Below, piece after piece: positions 36,110 to 44,121 of a stretch of 64,000 nucleotides of DNA. Below the pieces are notes generated by a model, which worked only from the letters and a program-made list of their open reading frames with translations, did not search any database and was not told the origin of the DNA. Position numbers and translations under genes: made by a program. The DNA comes from Pontibacterium sp049603715 (GTDB lineage Bacteria; Pseudomonadota; Gammaproteobacteria; Pseudomonadales; Balneatricaceae). The DNA is taken from NCBI GenBank assembly GCA_049603715.1, contig JBMYSW010000016.1, forward strand, positions 15,406 through 79,405. The letters are read 5' to 3'. Positions within the stretch are counted from its first letter, which is position 1. Each line of letters begins with the position of its first letter.

Positions 36110-37246
36110 ATGAGCAAGAACTTTATTAACTTTCATATCCTGATCTCTCACAGCCCTTCCTGCTTGAACCGCGACGATATGAATATGCAGAAGTCTGCGG
36201 TGTTTGGTGGCAAACGCCGGGTGCGTATTTCTAGCCAGAGCCTGAAGCGAACCATTCGCCAAAGCGATTACTACCGCGAGCATATCGGCACACCGTCGTT
36301 GCGTACTCGTGAGCTTTCCAAGGTACACAGCCGTTTTACTGAAGCCCTAAAAGATGAATTTCCGGAAGATACGATCAAAACCGCGTTGGAGTGGATTTCT
36401 GGCAAAGAGGGCATGGCGGATCTGTCCAGCAAGGGCATTGCAGTTGCGCCTTGGGTGGTGAACGAAGTGCGCTATTTCTGCCAGCAAATAGAGGAAGCAG
36501 GAGAAGATGCCGATAAGACAAAACTGAAAAAGCAGATCGAGAAAGACGCCAAGCCGTTTATCGCTGCCGCCTGTGATGCGGTGGATATTGCTCTGTCTGG
36601 TCGTATGGCGACTTCTGGTTTGATGACCAATATCGATGGCGCGCTGTCGGTGGCTCATGTGTTGACCACGCATGCTGTGGATGCCGATATCGACTGGTTT
36701 ACAGCGGTGGATGATTTGGTGATGGAAGACAAAGCCAAACGTGCTGTGGGCGAGCTGCAAGACGGCAAAGCCGAAGCTGGCTCTGGCCATTTGGATACAC
36801 AAGAGTTTTCTTCAGGGGTGTTTTACCGCTATGCCAGTTTGAATATCTCTCAGTTACAGAAAAACTTGGGTGATGCCAGCCGTGAAGAGGCGCTGAAGAT
36901 CGCTTCTCATGTTCTTCACTTGATCGCTACCGAAGTGCCGAGTGCCAAACAGCAGTCGTCAGCAGCATTCAACCTTGCCGATCAAGCGTTAGTAAGCTTT
37001 TCGGATATTCCAATTTCACTAGCCAATGCCTTTGAAAAACCGGTCAAGTCTGATCGTGAAGGTGGTTTTCGTGAGCCGTCGGCGGCGGCGTTAAATTCCC
37101 ATTGGAGTAGTCTGAATACCAGTTACGGTCTGGAAGAACGGGCTGCCGAATTCTCGACGTTCGCGGTTGAGGTCCCTGAAGGTTTGGAGTTGAAAAAGTC
37201 TCTGCCTGACCTAGAAGCCTGGGTGCGGAACGACGGCGAAGGGTAA
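36110..37246 (+). CDS. casC: Cascade backbone subunit Cas7e (Cse4)
   Basis: About 378 residues with FINFHILISHSPSCLNRDD and GGKRRVRISSQSLKRT, hallmarks of Cas7e, and GRMATSGLMTNIDGALSVAH in the middle. Six copies form the crRNA-binding spine. Two adjacent ATGs (36107, 36110) are possible; AAGGA lies seven bases before the second. The open frame extends upstream, but without a ribosome site. Confidence 0.95.
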   Translation: MSKNFINFHILISHSPSCLNRDDMNMQKSAVFGGKRRVRISSQSLKRTIRQSDYYREHIGTPSLRTRELSKVHSRFTEALKDEFPEDTIKTALEWISGKEGMADLSSKGIAVAPWVVNEVRYFCQQIEEAGEDADKTKLKKQIEKDAKPFIAAACDAVDIALSGRMATSGLMTNIDGALSVAHVLTTHAVDADIDWFTAVDDLVMEDKAKRAVGELQDGKAEAGSGHLDTQEFSSGVFYRYASLNISQLQKNLGDASREEALKIASHVLHLIATEVPSAKQQSSAAFNLADQALVSFSDIPISLANAFEKPVKSDREGGFREPSAAALNSHWSSLNTSYGLEERAAEFSTFAVEVPEGLELKKSLPDLEAWVRNDGEG

Positions 37247-37251
37247 CGGTC

Positions 37252-37929
37252 ATGGAAGATTTTTTGATACTCAAGCTCGATGGCCCATTACAGGCTTGGG
37301 GGCGCGAGAGTTACGAAGGGCTACGCCCCAGCGAATTGTTCCCGGGCCGAAGTTCGTTACTGGGTCTGCTCGGAGCCTGTTTGGGCATCGAGCGTGATGA
37401 TCCGGCTGGGCAAGGTAAGTTGGCAAGTAGCGTCAACTTTGCGGTGCGGGTGGATGCGGTGTTGTGCCCATTCACCAGCGAGCCCTTGCGTCGGCAAAAG
37501 CTAACCGATTACCACACGGTGAAAAATGCCCGTGAAAGTTATCGTGGCTTAAAAAGCCACGAGACCATTCAGACCTGGCGCGAATACTGGCAAGACAGCC
37601 GTTATACCGTGGTGGTTTGGTTAAAACAGGGAGCCGGATATTCGCTCGATGAAATTCGAACCGCGATTCAAAAGCCAGTGTATGCACCGGTGTTAGGGCG
37701 AAAAAGCTGTCCGATTGCGCGCCCTTTGTATGAATCCAGCATCAAGGCTGTGAGCTGTGAGTCCGCCTTGCTGATGGTTGAGCCTGTAGGCGGTACGATT
37801 TACTCGGACGTGCAGTTGAGTAATAGCAAGGAACTGCGGGTGCGTGATGTGCCGATTGTGCATCGGCCTCGGCAATTCGCCAGCCGCACTGTGTATATGC
37901 AAGCACAAGGGGGTAGCCATGTATCTTAG
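37252..37929 (+). CDS. casD: Cascade subunit Cas5e
   Basis: 225 residues starting FLILKLDGPLQAWGRESYEG, the Cas5 RAMP N-terminus, with GLLGACLGIERDD. Cas5e caps the 5' handle of the crRNA. It begins five bases after cas7e and overlaps cas6e by 11 bases. Confidence 0.94.
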   Translation: MEDFLILKLDGPLQAWGRESYEGLRPSELFPGRSSLLGLLGACLGIERDDPAGQGKLASSVNFAVRVDAVLCPFTSEPLRRQKLTDYHTVKNARESYRGLKSHETIQTWREYWQDSRYTVVVWLKQGAGYSLDEIRTAIQKPVYAPVLGRKSCPIARPLYESSIKAVSCESALLMVEPVGGTIYSDVQLSNSKELRVRDVPIVHRPRQFASRTVYMQAQGGSHVS

Positions 37930-38548
37930 TCAGCTACATATTGACTGGAAAAAGGCCCAAAACCCTTATGAGCTTCACCGAGCAATTTGGGGGTTGTTTC
38001 CCGACCGGCCGGAAGATAAGCGAGACTTTCTTTTTCGAGTGGAGGCATTAGAGCGTCACCAAGGTGCTCGAGTGTTGATGTTTTCGCAGAAAGTACCTTT
38101 GGAGCATGCAGAGCACGTGCGTTTGCTTGCTATGCGAGACTGGGCTCCCGCCTTTACTGAAGGCCAGCGGCTCAGGTTTCGTTTGCGCGCAAACCCTATT
38201 AAGTCGATTGCTGATGAACGAAAAGGCACAAAAACTGGCAAAAACGGAAAAGAGTACGTTAGGCGAGCTCGGGTGCCGTTGATTAATGAGCATCAGCAAA
38301 AAGCGTGGCTGGAACGGAAGCTAGAGGCAGCAGCTTCTATTGAGCAGTTGGTTATTCAATCTGAAATGCCATTAAGGTTCACAAAACTTGATCAAGAGAA
38401 ACAGCGTATGGTCGGTAAAGTCCAGTCTGTGATGTTTGATGGTGTCTTGGTTGTGCGTGATCCTCAAGAGCTCTTGAAATACCTTCGAGAGGGCGTTGGC
38501 CCAGCCAAGTCCTTTGGATGTGGCTTGCTATCGCTAGCGATGGCTTAA
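37919..38548 (+). CDS. casE: crRNA endonuclease Cas6e
   Basis: 209 residues from the ATG at 37919: MYLSQLHIDWKKAQNPYELH is the Cas6e start, with the active-site His region ELHRAIWGLFP and a C-terminal glycine-rich loop GVGPAKSFGCGLLSLA. It cuts repeat hairpins to make crRNA. A longer frame upstream overlaps cas5 in another phase and is not used. Confidence 0.94.
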   Translation: MYLSQLHIDWKKAQNPYELHRAIWGLFPDRPEDKRDFLFRVEALERHQGARVLMFSQKVPLEHAEHVRLLAMRDWAPAFTEGQRLRFRLRANPIKSIADERKGTKTGKNGKEYVRRARVPLINEHQQKAWLERKLEAAASIEQLVIQSEMPLRFTKLDQEKQRMVGKVQSVMFDGVLVVRDPQELLKYLREGVGPAKSFGCGLLSLAMA

Positions 38549-38576
38549 CCTATTTTAATAACGCAAGGACGCGACT

Positions 38577-39497
38577 ATGACTTTTTTACCACTCAAGCCT
38601 ATTCCCATTAAAGATCGTAACTCCATGATCTTTGTCGGAATGGGCCGTATAGACGTGCGTGATGGTGCCTTCGTAGTGATCGACGAAGTAAACGGCGAGC
38701 GCATGCATATTCCCGTGGGCTCCATTGCGTGTTTGATGCTGGAGCCTGGAACGCGTGTGAGTCACGCAGCTATTAAGCTCGCAGCAACAACAGGCACCTT
38801 GCTTATTTGGGTGGGGGAAGCGGGTGTCAGGCTATACTCGGCAGGGCAGCCTGGAGGCGCTCGCTCGGATAAGCTGTTGTACCAAGCCAAGTTGGCATTA
38901 GACGATGATTTGCGCCTAAAAGTCGTGCGTAAAATGTTCGAGATTCGTTTTGGCGAGGCCGCACCACAGCGCCGGAGCATTGACCAGCTACGCGGAATAG
39001 AAGGCGCGCGTGTTCGCAAAATATATCAGCAGCTGGCTAAACAATATGGTGTTGATTGGCGAGGTCGTAACTACGATGTCAAAGACTGGGATAAAGGCGA
39101 TACGGTTAATCAATGCCTAAGTGCTGCGACTTCTTGCTTGTACGGCGTAACAGAGGCCGCCGTGCTTGCCGCGGGTTATGCGCCTGCCATAGGCTTTGTG
39201 CATTCGGGTAAACCACTTTCTTTTGTGTATGACATTGCAGACCTTGTCAAATTTGATGGCGTTGTTCCCCTTGCTTTTCGTATAGCGGCTAAAGAACCTC
39301 TCCGACCAGACCGTGAAATACGCATCGCCTGCCGTGAATACTTTCGCAGCAGCAAGCTTTTAAAGCGGTTAATTCCACTCATTGAAGAAGTACTCGCAGC
39401 GGGCGAAGTCGCGCCACCCAAACCACCTGAAGACGCTCAGCCCCCGGCGATACCTGAACCTCCATCTATCGGTGACGAAGGCCACCGGAGTAAATAA
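38577..39497 (+). CDS. cas1: Cas1 integrase, type I-E
   Basis: 306 residues with the Cas1e start (LPLKPIPIKDRNSMIFVGMG) and conserved metal-site segments (NQCLSAATSCLYGVTEAAVLAAG; AIGFVHSGKPLSFVYDIADL). The C-terminal about 35 residues are Pro-rich, as is common in I-E Cas1. With Cas2 it inserts new spacers. It lies 28 bases after cas6e. Confidence 0.96.
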   Translation: MTFLPLKPIPIKDRNSMIFVGMGRIDVRDGAFVVIDEVNGERMHIPVGSIACLMLEPGTRVSHAAIKLAATTGTLLIWVGEAGVRLYSAGQPGGARSDKLLYQAKLALDDDLRLKVVRKMFEIRFGEAAPQRRSIDQLRGIEGARVRKIYQQLAKQYGVDWRGRNYDVKDWDKGDTVNQCLSAATSCLYGVTEAAVLAAGYAPAIGFVHSGKPLSFVYDIADLVKFDGVVPLAFRIAAKEPLRPDREIRIACREYFRSSKLLKRLIPLIEEVLAAGEVAPPKPPEDAQPPAIPEPPSIGDEGHRSK

Positions 39498-39499
39498 CA

Positions 39500-39793
39500 A
39501 TGAGTATGTTAGTGGTGGTAACAGAGGCTGTACCCAATCGCTTGCGTGGGCGCTTAGCCGTTTGGCTTTTAGAAGTACGTGCGGGGGTTTATGTGGGTGA
39601 TGTGTCACGAAAGGTAAGGGAAATGATTTGGCAGCAGGTAGATACATTGGCTGAAGACGGCAATGTGGTGATGGCTTGGGCGACCAACACAGAGTCTGGC
39701 TTTGACTTTGTGACCTATGGAAAAAACCGACGCATGCCGGTGGATTTAGATGGACTGCGGCTGGTGAAGTTTATCCCAGACCAGACTGATTAA
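39500..39793 (+). CDS. cas2: Cas2, type I-E
   Basis: 97 residues, SMLVVVTEAVPNRLRGRLAV and VRAGVYVGDVS, which are diagnostic of Cas2e. It starts two bases after the cas1 stop. It forms the integration complex with Cas1. The array leader follows immediately. Confidence 0.95.
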   Translation: MSMLVVVTEAVPNRLRGRLAVWLLEVRAGVYVGDVSRKVREMIWQQVDTLAEDGNVVMAWATNTESGFDFVTYGKNRRMPVDLDGLRLVKFIPDQTD

Positions 39794-39896
39794 CCCAGAC
39801 GGACCTAGTTTAAGACTGCTCTTTAACAAAAGGGAATTTGTTGGTGGATTTTTGAGAGGAGTATTTCCTTTTAAAAATCAACCATGTAGATTTAGA
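39794..39896 (+). promoter_or_regulatory. CRISPR leader
   Basis: About 100 bases between cas2 and the first repeat, AT-rich near the array. The repeats next to it are identical while those at the far end are decayed, so new spacers enter here and array transcription should start here. No precise promoter could be fixed. Confidence 0.75.
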
Positions 39897-40902
39897 GCGT
39901 TCCCCGCGTACTCGGGGATTAACCGCCAGCGCCTAGCAACTCAGACAGCAAATCCGAGCGTTCCCCGCGTACTCGGGGATTAACCGGGTTTATCTAAGAC
40001 TGAGCAGCGCCTTAAACAGCGTTCCCCGCGTACTCGGGGATTAACCGCCCTGACCCGCACCCGTATAGCTTGAGGCAATGCGTTCCCCGCGTACTCGGGG
40101 ATTAACCGATTTTCGTGTCGGCTTTATAGTCTTTTGGGACGCGTTCCCCGCGTACTCGGGGATTAACCGCGACACAGTACGCGCTGGATAATGGATATAA
40201 AAGCGTTCCCCGCGTACTCGGGGATTAACCGTGTGCGGCGCTGATTCCTGCACGCATAGAAATGCGTTCCCCGCGTACTCGGGGATTAACCGAATGGATT
40301 AAAAGCGAAAACGGTATAGCGATAGCGTTCCCCGCGTACTCGGGGATTAACCGATCATTCTATATTTTACGATGCAATTATTGCAGCGTTCCCCGCGTAC
40401 TCGGGGATTAACCGTTTTGATGTAGTAGTTTCGACTTTAGCTGAGTGCGTTCCCCGCGTACTCGGGGATTAACCGGTTTTGTTGCGCTTGTTCTTGCTGA
40501 TGAGTCGGCGTTCCCCGCGTACTCGGGGATTAACCGGCATAACAACGCGTTCTTGTTCAGTCGTCATTGCGTTCCCCGCGTACTCGGGGATTAACCGGCT
40601 ATCGGCCATATTGCTGGCGACCTGACCGAGCGTTCCCCGCGTACTCGGGGATTAACCGACATTGGCAACGCCAGCACCGATGAAGAAGCAGCGTTCCCCG
40701 CGCACTCGGGGATTAACCGCCCGCAACGCCATAGGCAAGGGGCTTAAACACGCGTTCCCCGCGCACTGGGGGGTTAACCGTGTACTGATCTATTCGGTAA
40801 GCCTGATCCAGAGAGTACCCCGCATGCTCGGGGATTAACCGCGTATTCGCATGGCGGATGTGCAGCCTACCCCGAGTTCCCCGCATGCTCGGGGATAAAC
40901 AG
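39897..40902 (+). CRISPR. Type I-E CRISPR array, 17 repeats and 16 spacers
   Basis: Repeat of 29 bases, starting GCGTTCCCCGCG and ending CGGGGATTAACCG, with a central palindrome that forms the Cas6e hairpin. Period is 61 bases (32-base spacers) except one 33-base spacer at 40170-40202. The first 13 repeats are identical. Repeat 14 (40691) has one change, repeat 15 (40752) several, and repeats 16 and 17 (40813, 40874) share GCATGCTCGGGGAT and other changes. Orientation follows the cas operon, with the leader at left. No spacer origin could be assigned by eye. Confidence 0.98.
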
Positions 40903-41243
40903 TTCATCCAAGGGGTAGGGCTGAGACTGATGTCGTCGTATAGGATGAGAAATTTTTGGTGTGCACCAGCCATTATATTTCCTATACTTTTGGGAGTGTG
41001 CAAGCTAGATTGAGGAAGGCCTCCGAGTGCTATCCAATGACTCAATCAGTAGCATTTTGGCGGAGCGATAATGCTGCACATGCTTTCAATCTTCTTTTGA
41101 TTATCGCCGGTAGAGCAAGCTCCCTTCGCACTGCTCTTCAAAATATCGTGTATTTCTGTTTTTTGGTGCTTACCTTTATGGAGGTGTGGTGTAAATGCGG
41201 TATTACTCCGCCATGTGCCGGCACTTTAGTAAACAGAGCGAAG
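40903..41243. other. Region beyond the CRISPR array, no gene seen
   Basis: About 340 bases from the last degenerate repeat to the end of the phosphatase gene. An open frame on the plus strand lacks a ribosome site and family resemblance. A stretch near 41197-41225 has weak similarity to an inverted, decayed repeat, too weak to call. Confidence 0.5.
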
Positions 41244-41738
41244 TTAACATCCATAGGTCGCTTTTAAATAATCCACCTGCGGCACCAACGTCAGCGCCTT
41301 TGGCCTTACGCTTCGAATCAGCGGCTTAACCTCATCCCACGGCCAGCCCAGCTCTAACAGCAAAATAGCCGCCATTAAACCCGTGCGGCCTGTGCCGCCT
41401 CGGCAATGAATCACCAGTGTTTCTTGGTTGTTAATGCGTGCTAGCAGCTCGTCTTTGTATTGTGCAAAGGCGGCTAAAAAGGGCGCTTCAGGGCCGCAGT
41501 CGTCTTCAATCGGTAGTTGATACCAGCCTAAGCCTGCCGCTTTGGTTGCCTCGCCTAAATCGGCGACCTGTAAGTGTTCTAACTCTTCGCTGCTGAGCAT
41601 AGTGACGATGGCATTAGCACCTGCCTGTTTTAGTGCGGCGACTGACTCAACTAAATCAGTACCTTTAGTGCCAGGGCAGGGGGTAAAGATAAAGGCCGCG
41701 CCGTTTTTAAGGGGCAAAACATCAAACGGGTGAGACAT
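41244..41738 (-). CDS. CDKN3-like dual-specificity phosphatase beside ACR3
   Basis: 164 residues with the Cys-based phosphatase loop HCRGGTGRTG (CX5R, Cys near 114) and a likely general acid in the upstream loop IEDDCGPEAP. It resembles the cyclin-dependent kinase inhibitor 3 group. The arsenite exporter gene lies 54 bases upstream on the same strand, so both are probably one operon. Low-molecular-weight phosphatase-like proteins act as arsenate reductases; whether this fold does so is unknown. Confidence 0.78.
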   Translation of the reverse strand: MSHPFDVLPLKNGAAFIFTPCPGTKGTDLVESVAALKQAGANAIVTMLSSEELEHLQVADLGEATKAAGLGWYQLPIEDDCGPEAPFLAAFAQYKDELLARINNQETLVIHCRGGTGRTGLMAAILLLELGWPWDEVKPLIRSVRPKALTLVPQVDYLKATYGC

Positions 41739-41792
41739 CGTATTTCCTTAATATGATTAGCCTAGCTTACTTATGACGAGCATAAAAAACGT

Positions 41793-42830
41793 TTAAAACC
41801 AATGGCGGGTACGATTCGCAAACCATACCAAACTTAGCATTACGGGTACCTCAACCAGCACACCTACCACCGTCGCCAAAGCTGCGCCGGAATGTAAACC
41901 AAACAGCGAAATTGCCACCGCAACGGCCAGCTCAAAAAAGTTAGACGTACCAATCATACAGGCGGGCGCTGCGATGTTGTGGGGGAGTTTGATTTTGAGT
42001 GCCAACACATAGGCAATGGCAAAAATACCGTAGGTTTGCAGCAACAGCGGAATGGCAATTAACACAATCGCTTGTGGGTTAGCCAAAATCGTAGGTGCCT
42101 GAAAACCAAACAACAAGGTGACCGTTGCCAACAAGCCAACAATCGACCAAGGCTTGAGCTTGGCTAATAACGCGCTCAGTTTGTCTTCGTTGCCACTCAT
42201 TTTATCGGAGTCTTTATCGGCTGAGCTTAAGGCTTTGCGAGTGACCACGCCCGCCACCAGAGGAATCACCACATACAACACCACTGACAACAGCAGGGTG
42301 TCCCAAGGCACGGTAATGTCGGTGACGCCGAGGAGTAACGCGGTGATGGGAGCAAAGGCCACTACCATAATTAAATCGTTAATCGACACCTGCACCAAGG
42401 TGTAGTTTGGGTCGCCTTTGGTGAGTTGGCTCCACACAAACACCATCGCCGTACAGGGCGCAACACCCAGCAAAATCATACCGGCGATGTATTCGGTGGC
42501 GGTTTGCGGGTCGACCCAATCGGCAAACAACACTTTAAAAAATAACCAACCCAACAGCGCCATGCTAAAGGGTTTAATTAACCAGTTTACAACGAGTGTA
42601 AGCACTAACCCCTTGGGCTTTTTACCTACGTCTTTGATAGACGAAAAGTCGACCTGCACCATCATGGGGTAAATCATTAACCAAATCAGCAGCGCGATTA
42701 CGAGGTTTACATGGGCAAACTCAAGGGTGGCGATAGCGGCAAAAACGCTCGGCAGGGCATTGCCCAACAACACCCCCAACACAATCGACAGCCCAACCCA
42801 TACACTTAAATAACGCTCAAAAACGCCCAT
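41793..42830 (-). CDS. acr3: Arsenite efflux transporter ACR3
   Basis: 345 residues with about ten membrane helices. Signatures include LLIWLMIYPMMVQVDFSSI, LGVAPCTAMVFVWSQL with the essential Cys, and CMIGTSNFFELAVAVAISLFG. ACR3 exports arsenite in exchange for protons. No arsR or classical arsC is next to it; the phosphatase gene is its only apparent partner. Confidence 0.93.
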   Translation of the reverse strand: MGVFERYLSVWVGLSIVLGVLLGNALPSVFAAIATLEFAHVNLVIALLIWLMIYPMMVQVDFSSIKDVGKKPKGLVLTLVVNWLIKPFSMALLGWLFFKVLFADWVDPQTATEYIAGMILLGVAPCTAMVFVWSQLTKGDPNYTLVQVSINDLIMVVAFAPITALLLGVTDITVPWDTLLLSVVLYVVIPLVAGVVTRKALSSADKDSDKMSGNEDKLSALLAKLKPWSIVGLLATVTLLFGFQAPTILANPQAIVLIAIPLLLQTYGIFAIAYVLALKIKLPHNIAAPACMIGTSNFFELAVAVAISLFGLHSGAALATVVGVLVEVPVMLSLVWFANRTRHWF

Positions 42831-42950
42831 GCTTTTTCCTTAGTCTTTGGTTAAACACGCGGGCAAAAGTTCAGCTCAGCCACATTGGGTGATCTATCCG
42901 CGCCCGCATCGCGTTAGCCTATAATACCCCACCTAAATAAAAGGATTCAC

Positions 42951-43814
42951 GTGCGTCATACCCTTAAAGCAGTGATCGCCAGTGGTTTAAGCCTGCTAAC
43001 CGCCGCCTGCTCTCCCACCAAAATACTCAACTACACCTCTAGCGCCGAAGACTATCGCGTCGCCCGCGACATAGCCTATGGCCCAGAACCTCGACATCAG
43101 CTCGATATTTATCGCAGCGACGAGGCAACCCAAAGCGCCAATAGCTGTCGAATTGTGTTTGTGTATGGCGGCAGCTGGAGCGATGGCGATAAAAACCAAT
43201 ACGGCTTTGTCGGCGCCGAACTGGCCAAGCTAGGTTATGAAGTGGTGATTCCCGACTACCGTCTGTACCCGAAGGTCAAACACCCCGCCTTTATCGAAGA
43301 CATCGCCCTAAGCTTGCGATACCTCGCCGACGAACAACCCACCACACAACCCTTGGTCATTATGGGCCACTCCGCGGGCGCGATGATCGGTTCTATGATT
43401 AGCTACGAACCCAGCTACCTTGCCGCCCAAGGCCTAAGCACCAACAGCATTGCCGCGAATATCGCTATATCTGGCCCGCACGATTACTTTTTGCCAACAA
43501 AAAACCCAGAGTGGGCCAATATTTTTGGCGACGACCCCAAAAAGCAGGTTGATGGCTTAACCGTAAATCACGTACAAAAAGGCGCGCCTGCCTCGCTTAT
43601 TTTGCATGGTGATGACGATACCATCGTTACGCCTAAATCCGCCGAGTCGATTACTCAAAAGCTTCGTGCTGTCGGCTCGCCCGTGACTCTAAAAACCTAC
43701 GAAGGCATAGGGCATAAAGAGATTATCGCCGCCATCGCAACGCCGCTGCATTCGGTTGCGCCGACGTTGGGGGATATTGATGATTATCTTAGGGAAAATG
43801 TTTGTGAAAACTGA
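42951..43814 (+). CDS. Lipoprotein alpha/beta hydrolase, esterase-like
   Basis: 287 residues with a lipobox (SLLTAAC), an oxyanion-type HGG relative (FVYGGSWSDGDK), nucleophile elbow GHSAGA (Ser near 142), Asp in GDDDTIVT and His in GIGHKEI. This is the carboxylesterase/BD-FAE-like group. GTG start preceded by AAAGGA. Probably faces the periplasm. The substrate is unknown. Confidence 0.85.
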   Translation: MRHTLKAVIASGLSLLTAACSPTKILNYTSSAEDYRVARDIAYGPEPRHQLDIYRSDEATQSANSCRIVFVYGGSWSDGDKNQYGFVGAELAKLGYEVVIPDYRLYPKVKHPAFIEDIALSLRYLADEQPTTQPLVIMGHSAGAMIGSMISYEPSYLAAQGLSTNSIAANIAISGPHDYFLPTKNPEWANIFGDDPKKQVDGLTVNHVQKGAPASLILHGDDDTIVTPKSAESITQKLRAVGSPVTLKTYEGIGHKEIIAAIATPLHSVAPTLGDIDDYLRENVCEN

Positions 43815-44121
43815 TTAGCTGTTGGTTTTGGCAAAGGGCAGCAATTGGGTTAGAGTGTGTGCTACGTAATCGAAAAAGGGATGTAAGGCGGGCTGCAGAG
43901 AGGAAGGAATGTCTCGTTATCTATTTATATTCCTTTCTTTTTTGTCTGAGCTTATTTTATCTTGATGTTATAATCGGTTGGATATGCGGCAAGGTGATGT
44001 GATTAGTCACGTGACGCTGATGTGAGTTTTGACGTCTTCAAAACGTATATTTGGCTGTTATATCGTAATGACTATTGTGCTATTCGAGACGTGTTAGCTG
44101 TTAACAAATTAAAGGTGTTCT
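43815..44121 (+). promoter_or_regulatory. Promoter and structured leader of the RT-polymerase pair
   Basis: An extended -10 box TGTTATAAT lies at 43966-43974, predicting a start near 43981 and a leader of about 140 bases. Within it a GTGA-TTAG-TCAC hairpin (43999-44010) runs into a perfect palindrome GTCACGTGAC (44006-44015). Further on, CTGTTA occurs at 44056 and 44096, and GTTAGC at 44091. Several defence RTs need a noncoding RNA encoded here, so this is a candidate template RNA. The 3' part reaches the RT start codon. Confidence 0.5.

Noticed and set aside
40041..41045. Open frames across the CRISPR array
   Set aside because: They are translations of the repeats and spacers on either strand and have no ribosome sites.
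41197..41225. Inverted decayed CRISPR repeat beyond the array
   Set aside because: Only a few short matches (CGGT, CCGC, GCCGG), no spacing or second copy.
40956..41267. 103-codon frame beyond the array
   Set aside because: No ribosome site and overlaps the phosphatase gene end; composition looks random.
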